DNA of 16,787 nucleotides, taken from contig JACRLA010000208.1 of the NCBI GenBank assembly GCA_016215145.1, positions 1 to 16,787 of the forward strand, in the 5' to 3' direction. The notes beneath the pieces are model-generated. The model saw nothing but the letters and a program-made list of their open reading frames with translations, was not told the DNA's origin and ran no database searches. How positions within the stretch are numbered: the first letter of the stretch is position 1; each line of letters begins with the position of its first letter. Of this stretch, positions 8,114 through 14,044 are shown in pieces. The translations under genes were made by a program, and so were the position numbers. The DNA comes from Chloroflexota bacterium. GTDB taxonomy: Bacteria > Chloroflexota > Anaerolineae > Anaerolineales > VGOW01.

Positions 8114-8224
8114 ATCAAAGAACCTGAATAGGTACTGTCAAAGCACCTTAAGTAGATTCTGTTTTGATTATAGGGCAGGCATAACAGAATGTCAATCTAA
8201 TTTATAACTGGTCTAATTCTTGCA

Positions 8225-9283
8225 ATGATAATTCCCGGAACAACTCACGCTCTTCCCTTAGCCACCCTTCGCCGCGAGCGCATGTTGCCCACTGCGGGCT
8301 ACGTCATCGTGGACGAAGGGGTGCGTGTAGAGGCGACGACAGTTATCGCTAAAGCCATCGCGCCAGGCAAACACTTTATCTACGATCTGTCACGGCGCTT
8401 TGGCGTGAAGCCGGAAGAGGTGGATCACTATATCAAAGCGAAGCCCAACACCGAAGTGGAAAAAGGCAAAGTGTTGGCGTTGAAGGCTGGCATGTTTGGC
8501 GGCAACAAAGTGACGGCGCCCGCGCGCGGTAAAGTGGTGACGGTGGAGGGCGGGCGATTGTTGTTCGAGTCGTTGGGTCATGTTGTTGAAGTGCGCGCCG
8601 GATTTGGCGGGCAAGTGATCAGCGTGACTCCGGAATTAGGCATCACGATTGAAGCGACGGCGTCACTGGTGCAGGGTGTGTGGGGATCGGGTAAAGAGGA
8701 AATCGGCTTATTAAAAATGATCTCCGATGATCGCGGCGGGCTGATTGACGTCACTTTATTAGACGCAAGTTGCACTGACTCGATCCTCGTTGGCGGGTTG
8801 GCGGATGACGCCGTGTTACGGGCGGCGCAGAAGGCGCGGGTGAAAGGCTTGGTTGTCGGCGGCATCCCTTCGGCGTCGATCCCGGTTGCGCGCTCTATGT
8901 CCTATCCGATAGTGGTGACCGAAGGATTTGGCAAACGCCCGATGGCTGAACCCTTGTGGACTTTGTTGGCAAGCCAGGACGGACGCGAAGTGTTCCTTGA
9001 CGCGCGTCCGGCAGATCGTTGGACGGGGCATCGCCCGGAAATAATTATTCCATTGCCCACGCCTTACACGCCGCCGCCCCAACCGGCTGAAGGGCAAAAG
9101 TTATCTGTGGGTCGCAAAGTGCGTGTGCTGCGCGTTCCCTATCCCGGAGTCGTTGGCGTGATCCGATCCATTCCGGATCGTCCGTATACATTTCTTAGCG
9201 GCATTCAAGGGATGGGCGCGTATCTCGAAGCAGATGGCGCGACGATTTTTGTGCCACTGGAGAATTTAGAAGTGTTAGAGTGA
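8225..9283 (+). CDS. Barrel-sandwich-like soluble protein of the MutL locus
   Basis: 352 residues with no signal peptide or membrane helix. Three parts can be seen. An N-terminal and central region has Gly-rich beta turns of the kind found in barrel-sandwich (biotinyl/lipoyl-like) folds, with KVTAPARGKVV at about residue 98 and FGGQVISVTPELGITIEA at about 126. An alpha/beta segment (KGLVVGGIPSASIPVARS, then YPIVVTEGFGKRPM) could be Rossmann-like. The C-terminal segment, after a Pro-rich linker, has SH3/KOW character (VGRKVRVLRVPYPGVVGVI). I do not recognise a characterised family. Its place downstream of MutL suggests a cytoplasmic partner of the ATPase. The ribosome binding site is poor and the start is the first ATG; the 143-nt gap before it contains a hairpin but no convincing promoter. 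Confidence 0.75.
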   Translation: MIIPGTTHALPLATLRRERMLPTAGYVIVDEGVRVEATTVIAKAIAPGKHFIYDLSRRFGVKPEEVDHYIKAKPNTEVEKGKVLALKAGMFGGNKVTAPARGKVVTVEGGRLLFESLGHVVEVRAGFGGQVISVTPELGITIEATASLVQGVWGSGKEEIGLLKMISDDRGGLIDVTLLDASCTDSILVGGLADDAVLRAAQKARVKGLVVGGIPSASIPVARSMSYPIVVTEGFGKRPMAEPLWTLLASQDGREVFLDARPADRWTGHRPEIIIPLPTPYTPPPQPAEGQKLSVGRKVRVLRVPYPGVVGVIRSIPDRPYTFLSGIQGMGAYLEADGATIFVPLENLEVLE

Positions 9284-9296
9284 TTACGACCTAACA

Positions 9297-9311
9297 CGAC
9301 CCTAAGGGTTT
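9297..9311. repeat. Solo arm resembling element A2
   Basis: CGACCCTAAGGGTTT matches the arm of the adjacent 33-nt element (AGACCCGAAGGGTTT) at 13 of 15 positions and lies 7 nt before it. It could be a decayed half-copy or an earlier insertion. Confidence 0.4.
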
Positions 9312-9318
9312 CGTAACC

Positions 9319-9351
9319 AGACCCGAAGGGTTTTGTAAACCCTTCGGGTCT
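9319..9351. repeat. 33-nt palindromic element A2 (intergenic)
   Basis: Arms AGACCCGAAGGGTTT and AAACCCTTCGGGTCT, loop TGT. Flanking AACC/GGTT extends the stem to 19 bp. Each arm is a near palindrome (GACCC-GAA-GGGTT, one G-T). It lies 36 nt after the stop of the 8225-9283 gene and could also end or attenuate that transcript, although no U-run follows directly. Confidence 0.85.
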
Positions 9352-9360
9352 GGTTTGCGC

Positions 9361-9389
9361 TTGTGGCGCGATTTTAAATACGATATAAA
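9361..9389 (+). promoter_or_regulatory. Candidate sigma-70-type promoter for the LPETG protein
   Basis: A TTGTGG at 9361-9366 and TATAAA at 9384-9389 are separated by 17 nt, about 30 nt before a good ribosome binding site (GAGGAG) and the ATG at 9423. The -10 box is good, the -35 box is weak (3 of 6). The preceding palindromic hairpin would isolate this gene from upstream transcription. Confidence 0.35.
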
Positions 9390-9422
9390 ATACGCGCTTA
9401 ATTAAGTGAGGAGAAATACGAT

Positions 9423-10193
9423 ATGACTGATCCTACTGAAGAAGAATTCACTGACGACGAAGAAATTCTAGACGAAGACGAAGAGGCGACTGCATCCGAA
9501 GGTTCGTCCAACCGGACGTTTATCTTTGTGGCGATTGGCTTGGGCGCGCTGTTCTTGTGCGGCGTGGTAGCCGTTGTGGGTTACTTGTTGGTCTTTGCGC
9601 CTACTCAATCTACTGCGCGCCAGACTCAAGTGGCGGCGATTGCGGCGACGAATGCTCAAGTGGCGATTGATGCCCAGAACACGGCGAACCCGCCGACGGC
9701 GACCTCTGTGCCAACAGAAACGCCGACCCTGCCGCCACTGCTTCCTTTGGTTGCTACCAACACTCCGGTGTTAGCCGCCACGGAATTGCCAACGCTTGCG
9801 GCGGCAACCATCACACCCGGACCGAGTCCGACCCCCAGCCGCACGCCGACACGAATCGGCGGCGCGACTTTGGCGACAGGCGCGGCACTGACTCCGGGTA
9901 TCGGCGGTGGTGGTGTGGATACTCGCACCCCGACGCGCATTGTGAGTCTCAGCACGGCGACTCCAACCGGCACGCGACCCACCTCAACACCCGGCACACC
10001 CGGCACTGGCACCTCGGCTTCCGGCATCGGCGGCGGCGCGGTTGATTTAACCCAGACGCGCACACCGACCCCCACCGGCTTGCCCGAAACCGGCTTCGCC
10101 GAAGATGTCGGCATCCCGACGATGATCATCGCCGCAATCTTGCTGATCGGCATCGTGATCGTCGCGCGGCAGTTGCGAACACGAACATCGTAA
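9423..10193 (+). CDS. LPETG-tailed Thr/Pro-rich surface protein with N-terminal membrane helix
   Basis: 256 residues with GAGGAG about 9 nt before the ATG. Residues 1-30 are very acidic and cytoplasmic; 33-58 form a membrane helix; 60-218 form a low-complexity Thr/Pro/Ala stalk with two related segments (GIGGGGVDTRTPT and GIGGGAVDLTQTRTPT). Residues 220-224 are LPETG, followed by a hydrophobic helix (about 234-250) and a basic tail (RQLRTRTS), the layout of a sortase substrate. A typical sortase substrate has a cleavable signal peptide, but here the N-terminal helix lacks an obvious cleavage site and has an acidic leader, so the protein could be held at both ends. It follows the membrane locus and may be its surface component. 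No sortase gene is in view. Confidence 0.8.
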   Translation: MTDPTEEEFTDDEEILDEDEEATASEGSSNRTFIFVAIGLGALFLCGVVAVVGYLLVFAPTQSTARQTQVAAIAATNAQVAIDAQNTANPPTATSVPTETPTLPPLLPLVATNTPVLAATELPTLAAATITPGPSPTPSRTPTRIGGATLATGAALTPGIGGGGVDTRTPTRIVSLSTATPTGTRPTSTPGTPGTGTSASGIGGGAVDLTQTRTPTPTGLPETGFAEDVGIPTMIIAAILLIGIVIVARQLRTRTS

Positions 10194-10196
10194 AAC

Positions 10197-10238
10197 AAAA
10201 CACCGCGTGTTCGCTCTGCGAAACACGCGGTGTTTTTA
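10197..10238. terminator. Bidirectional intrinsic terminator between convergent genes
   Basis: AAAACACCGCGTGTTCGC pairs with GCGAAACACGCGGTGTTTT (one bulged base) across a TCT loop, with a T-run on the right and an A-run on the left. It can therefore terminate the plus-strand LPETG gene and the minus-strand TRAP permease gene, whose stops flank it. Confidence 0.85.
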
Positions 10239-10245
10239 TTTTGCT

Positions 10246-12237
10246 TTACGCCGTCGCCGTCTTCTCTCTTCGATTCAACACATACTGATACGTCAGCACA
10301 GCCGCAAACAACAACAAACCGATCACATCCAAGTTCGTCGCGGGATAGGTCAACAGCAATCCGGCGATCACTAAGACGATTCGCTCGACCCAACCTGTCC
10401 TTCGCAATAACCACCCGCCCACGCCTGTCGTCAATGCGGTGATGCCCGCCATTGCCGTGATCGTGGCGAAGAGGATATTGATCCAATCGCCTTGCAGCAA
10501 CAAGCCTCTGCCTTCGGGCGCAAGTGTGAACATGAACGGCACGATGAATGCCGGCAGCGTGTACTTCCAAGCCATCATCATGGTCTTGTAAGGGTTGCCG
10601 CCGGTGATCGCCGCCGCCGCGAATGGCGACAACCCAACCGGCGGTGACACTTCTGAGAGAAGCGCGTAGTAAAAAATAAACATGTGCGCCGCAAAATCCG
10701 GCACGCCCAATTTAATTAATGCGGGAGCCGCCATGACTGCGGCGATGATGTACGATGCCGTGATGGGCAGCGCCAACCCCAAAACCCATACCGCAAGCGC
10801 CGTGAAGACCAAACCCAAAAACAGATTCGACCCGGCAAGGTCAATGATGATGCCCGAAAGTTTGAGACCGAGTCCGGTTAGCGTGAACACGCCGATGATG
10901 ATGCCCGCTCCGGCGCAGGTGATGGCGACCGAGAGAATTTGCTTTGCGCCCGTCTCCAGCGCGCGGAATAATTTTGACGGCGTGAGTCGAGTCTCCGTCC
11001 GCACGTAGCTCAAGGCAAACGCCACCACGCTCGCCCAGAACACGGAGAGAATAGCGGTGAAGCCGAACATCATGAAGATGACGATGGTGAACAACGACGT
11101 CAGGTGATAGCCGTATTTAAGCAGCAACTCTTTCATCGGCGGCGTTTCGATCTTTACTTCGTGGATGCCGAACTTGCGCGCGTCGAGTTCGATCATCAAA
11201 AAGATTCCCAAGTAATACAGTAGGGTTGGCACGAGCGACATGGCGATCACTTGCAGATAGCTGATCTTGAGGAATTCGGCGATGATGAAGGAGGCTGCGC
11301 CCAACACCGGCGGCGACAGTACCGCGCCGATGCCGCCCGCGCTTAACATGCCGCCCGCCGATTCTTTGTCGTATCCGGCTTTCCTCAACATCGGGTAAGC
11401 AATGGAGCCGAGTGTGACGGTGGTGGCGACTCCGCTGCCCGACGGACCGCCTAACAGGAACGAAGCGAGCGTGACCACGCGCCCGGGTCCGGTGCGTTTG
11501 CTGCCCAATGCCGCAAATGAAAAGTCCACAAAAAATTTTCCCGCGCCCGAGTAATCGAGTATCGCGCCGTAAATGGTGAATAAGATGGTGAACGACGACG
11601 ACACGTCGAGCGGGATGCCGAAGATGCCTTCGAGCGTCATGTAGCTATGCCCGATGAGTCGATCTAGTTCGTAGCCGCGATGCCCAAACGCGCCGGGTAG
11701 GTCAATGGGGATCAAGCCGCGCGAGCCGGTGAGACCGTAAATGAAAAAGAGTCCGATGAGCGCGGCAAGATGCCAGCCAACAGCGCGGCGCACCGCTTCG
11801 AGAATCAGCAGCACCAGCAAACCGCCGAAGACCATATCGGTGTTGTTGGGGAGCGAGGCGCGATAAATAAATTTGTCGAAATCTACGAAGATGTAGCCGA
11901 TGGCGATGACGCTTAACACGGCGAGAATCACATCGCTGACGCCAATTTTTTGGCGCCACTCTTTGTCTTTGGTGAGGGCGGGATACAGAAGAAAAACGAG
12001 AGCGAGGGCAATCCCCAGATGAATACCCCGCATGTATTGCTGAGGCACAATCCCGACGGCGCCATAAAGCGCAAAGGCAGAAAGCGCAACGGTGATCCAT
12101 GAGATTCCTAATCCAATGGGTCCCTTCAGGATGCGCGTCGCGCCTTCAAATTGTTCGATGATCTCTTCGGCTTTTTCTTGGTCAATGACGGGGACGATTT
12201 CTTTTTCTTCGATGATGACAGGTTTTTCTTCAGACAT
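10246..12237 (-). CDS. TRAP transporter fused permease, 4TM/12TM
   Basis: 663 residues, matching the size of the fused small (DctQ-like) and large (DctM-like) subunits used by TAXI-type TRAP systems. An acidic cytoplasmic leader of about 40 residues precedes about 16 or more hydrophobic helices. Family signatures are GGPSGSGVATTVTLGSIAYP, MLSAGGIGAVLSPPVLGAAS and, in the second half, SEVSPPVGLSPFAAAAITGG. It carries out solute uptake driven by an ion gradient, using the binding lipoprotein encoded upstream. The start is supported by GGGAG about 6 nt before the ATG. It is the last gene of the minus-strand operon and ends 8 bases from the shared terminator. The gap upstream of it carries a CATTGCGAG-type palindrome, which may set its expression relative to the binding protein. 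Confidence 0.95.
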   Translation of the reverse strand: MSEEKPVIIEEKEIVPVIDQEKAEEIIEQFEGATRILKGPIGLGISWITVALSAFALYGAVGIVPQQYMRGIHLGIALALVFLLYPALTKDKEWRQKIGVSDVILAVLSVIAIGYIFVDFDKFIYRASLPNNTDMVFGGLLVLLILEAVRRAVGWHLAALIGLFFIYGLTGSRGLIPIDLPGAFGHRGYELDRLIGHSYMTLEGIFGIPLDVSSSFTILFTIYGAILDYSGAGKFFVDFSFAALGSKRTGPGRVVTLASFLLGGPSGSGVATTVTLGSIAYPMLRKAGYDKESAGGMLSAGGIGAVLSPPVLGAASFIIAEFLKISYLQVIAMSLVPTLLYYLGIFLMIELDARKFGIHEVKIETPPMKELLLKYGYHLTSLFTIVIFMMFGFTAILSVFWASVVAFALSYVRTETRLTPSKLFRALETGAKQILSVAITCAGAGIIIGVFTLTGLGLKLSGIIIDLAGSNLFLGLVFTALAVWVLGLALPITASYIIAAVMAAPALIKLGVPDFAAHMFIFYYALLSEVSPPVGLSPFAAAAITGGNPYKTMMMAWKYTLPAFIVPFMFTLAPEGRGLLLQGDWINILFATITAMAGITALTTGVGGWLLRRTGWVERIVLVIAGLLLTYPATNLDVIGLLLFAAVLTYQYVLNRREKTATA

Positions 12238-12273
12238 GGATGCTCCCGGATTCGTATTCTATTGAATCGCTCA

Positions 12274-12347
12274 CGTCATTGCGAGTGTTCTTTACGAAGC
12301 AATCTCGGTCACGTTTGGAGATTGCTTCTCGAAGACTCGCAATGACG
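12274..12347. repeat. CATTGCGAG-type interspersed palindrome
   Basis: Outer arms CGTCATTGCGAG and CTCGCAATGACG, inner arms GAAGCAATCTC (12296-12306) and GAGATTGCTTC (12318-12328). The 74-nt imperfect inverted repeat matches a type I know as widespread in intergenic DNA of many phyla. Here it sits between the DUF1850 and permease genes, where the RNA hairpin could alter the transcript ratio or stability. Confidence 0.8.
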
Positions 12348-12371
12348 CTGACGTGTTTTGCGTAAGCCCAG

Positions 12372-12833
12372 TTATAGTACACAAGCGATGATTCGAATCA
12401 TTCTGCGCGGTTTAATGATCAACACCGTCCCCTCCTCAAAGTTCTTTGACATCTCCAATTTCCAATTACCAATTACTAATAACTGTTCCCCTCTCGCCGT
12501 CACTTTCATCCGCACTTCATTATAGTGTAAGTCTTTCGGTGCTCCGCTCGCCGTTCCATCGGCGTCAACGCGATACGATTCGATCCCATAATAATCCAAC
12601 ACACTGGGCGTGCTGCTGACGCGGACGATGGTGATGACCCCTGAATGTATTGCCCACGCTTCTGAGACGGTGACACCGTAGATCGAGTTGCGCGAGAGGT
12701 AGCGTGTGTCACCGCTCGCGCAAAAAATCCGCGAGCCGCTTTCGTCGCGCACGTCGATCACATCTACCGGCATGATGAGGAATAAAAAAACGAGCGCGCA
12801 AATTAGAATCACTTGCGCGCCCGTTTGCTTCAT
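12372..12833 (-). CDS. DUF1850 protein of the TAXI-TRAP operon
   Basis: 153 residues with an N-terminal hydrophobic helix (about 8-24: VILICALVFLFLIMPVDV), so exported or membrane-anchored. The core IYGVTVSEAWAIHSGVITIV followed by a Ser-rich YYGIESYR stretch matches DUF1850, a small family encoded between TAXI binding proteins and fused TRAP permeases. Its role is unproven, probably an accessory of the transporter. The gene lies between the binding protein and permease genes, as expected. Two oddities: its ribosome binding region is a repeat of AGGAAATAA-like units, and codons for LLVIGNWKLEM are made of AATTGG repeats of a kind more typical of intergenic DNA. The C-terminus (RRMIRIIACVL) looks unlike a family ending and may be extended. 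Confidence 0.85.
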   Translation of the reverse strand: MKQTGAQVILICALVFLFLIMPVDVIDVRDESGSRIFCASGDTRYLSRNSIYGVTVSEAWAIHSGVITIVRVSSTPSVLDYYGIESYRVDADGTASGAPKDLHYNEVRMKVTARGEQLLVIGNWKLEMSKNFEEGTVLIIKPRRMIRIIACVL

Positions 12834-12847
12834 TTCCTTTATTTCCT

Positions 12848-12880
12848 AGAAACCCGCTTTCTCCAAGAAAGCGGGTTTCT
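12848..12880. repeat. 33-nt palindromic element A3 (intergenic)
   Basis: Arms AGAAACCCGCTTTCT and AGAAAGCGGGTTTCT, loop CCA. Each arm is framed by AGAAA and TTTCT. It lies in the 54-nt gap between the binding protein stop (12888) and the DUF1850 start (12833). It is the reverse-complement sister of the element inside the NB-ARC gene: 31 of 33 positions match and the two differences are paired in the stem (C-G here, T-A there). Confidence 0.9.
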
Positions 12881-12887
12881 CAGTTGC

Positions 12888-13949
12888 CTATTTAACCGTG
12901 ATGCCTTTTTCTTTGTAAAACTTGATCGCACCCGCATGGAACGGAATGGACGAGCCAACCGTCGCTTGCGGCAAACCAAAGCGCTTGGCTTCGGCGTGGA
13001 TCAACGCCACGTCACTCTGCTTGTCCACCATCATCTTGAGAATGTCGTACGCCAGCGACTCGTCGAACTTCTCGTTGACGACGAGCAAGTTCGCCGTGCC
13101 AGCCACATCTACATCGGCGTCCTGATTGGCATATGTGCCTTTGGGAATGGTGAGCTTGAAGTAGAAGGGACCATACTTGGCGTTCATCTTGTCAATCGCG
13201 TCAGCCTGACTGATGAATTTAATTTTTTGCCCGGGCGTTGCGGCGAGATCAAGCACCGCCGCCGTGGGCAAGCCGCCATCCCAGAAGAAGGCGTCAATCT
13301 TTTTATCTTTCATCGCGCCCGCCGACTCGGCGACGGCGAGTCGTTCTCGCTTGATATCTTTTTCGGGGTCAATGCCAAAGGCTTCGAGCACGCGGTTGGC
13401 TTTAATTTCTGTGCCACTGCCCGCCGCGCCCACGCTCACACGCTTGCCTTTAAGATCGGCAACGGTTTTGATTCCCGAATCTTCTGTCGCCACCAAGTGC
13501 ATGTAGTTGGAATACAACACTGCCAACGAGCGTCCGGCGATCTTGCCGCCATCTTTAAACGAGCCGCGACCTTCCACAGCATCGTAGGCGGTGTCGGCTA
13601 ACACAAACGCCAAGTCGGCTTTGCCCGCGCCGATCAGTTTCATGTTGTCCACCGATGCCGGAGTCACTTCCGCCGCCGCTTCGACGTTCTTGATATTCTT
13701 GCTGATCAGGCTTGCCAAGCCGCCGCCATACGGATAATACACGCCGCCCGTGCCGCCCGTGGCAATCGAGAGACGGGTCTTGGGTCGCTCGGTGGGTGCA
13801 GGCGGTTGCGTCGGCGCGGTGGTCGCCTGCGGCGCTGCGGTCGGTTTGGGCGCCTCGGTCGGCTTCGGCGCTTCGGTGGTCGGCGTGGCGCACGCGCCCA
13901 ACACCAACATCATCACAACACTTAACATCAAAACAGATTTTAGTTTCAT
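12888..13949 (-). CDS. TAXI-family TRAP transporter substrate-binding lipoprotein
   Basis: 353 residues from the ATG at 13949, chosen because AAGGAGG lies 6 nt before it and a lipoprotein signal peptide begins there (MKLKSVLMLSVVMMLVLGAC, lipobox LGAC, Cys20); an upstream in-frame start at 14006 has neither. A Pro/Thr/Ala linker to about residue 55 tethers the domain to the membrane. The binding domain opens with RLSIATGGTGGVYYPYGGGL and has ADLAFVLADTAYDA and LKGKRVSVGAAGSGTEIKANR, all typical of TAXI proteins, which bind carboxylates. It delivers substrate to the fused permease. It is the second gene of the operon, after glycerate kinase, and is flanked by 33-nt palindromes on both sides. 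Confidence 0.95.
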   Translation of the reverse strand: MKLKSVLMLSVVMMLVLGACATPTTEAPKPTEAPKPTAAPQATTAPTQPPAPTERPKTRLSIATGGTGGVYYPYGGGLASLISKNIKNVEAAAEVTPASVDNMKLIGAGKADLAFVLADTAYDAVEGRGSFKDGGKIAGRSLAVLYSNYMHLVATEDSGIKTVADLKGKRVSVGAAGSGTEIKANRVLEAFGIDPEKDIKRERLAVAESAGAMKDKKIDAFFWDGGLPTAAVLDLAATPGQKIKFISQADAIDKMNAKYGPFYFKLTIPKGTYANQDADVDVAGTANLLVVNEKFDESLAYDILKMMVDKQSDVALIHAEAKRFGLPQATVGSSIPFHAGAIKFYKEKGITVK

Positions 13950-14011
13950 GTTCTCCTCCTTGAGAGAATTTAAAAATAAGTTACCGTTAAAAACCGTCTG
14001 TGTCAATCACG

Positions 14012-14044
14012 AGACCTAGCAGGTCTTTAAGACCTGCTAGGTCT
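14012..14044. repeat. 33-nt palindromic element A4 overlapping the kinase stop codon
   Basis: Arms AGACCTAGCAGGTCT and AGACCTGCTAGGTCT, loop TTA. Each arm is a palindrome on its own (AGACCT-AGC-AGGTCT). The minus-strand kinase frame enters the element and stops at the TAG in its right arm (14037-14039), so the last sense codon and the stop come from the repeat. It separates the kinase from the binding protein gene. Confidence 0.9.

Noticed and set aside
8082..8224. Promoter for the gene at 8225
   Set aside because: Several AT-rich hexamers exist, but no -35/-10 pair with proper spacing stands out.
9656..10570. 304-codon minus-strand frame crossing the convergent gene ends
   Set aside because: It runs through a strong terminator and overlaps both the LPETG gene and the permease gene; its Val/Gly/Pro-rich content mirrors the Thr/Pro stalk.
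12813..13601. 262-codon plus-strand frame over the binding protein gene
   Set aside because: The minus-strand TAXI protein has clear family motifs, a lipobox and an AAGGAGG ribosome site; the plus frame shows no recognisable domain.
13950..14006. Upstream start for the TAXI binding protein, adding 19 residues
   Set aside because: The extension would bury the lipoprotein signal peptide, and only the ATG at 13949 has a perfect ribosome binding site.
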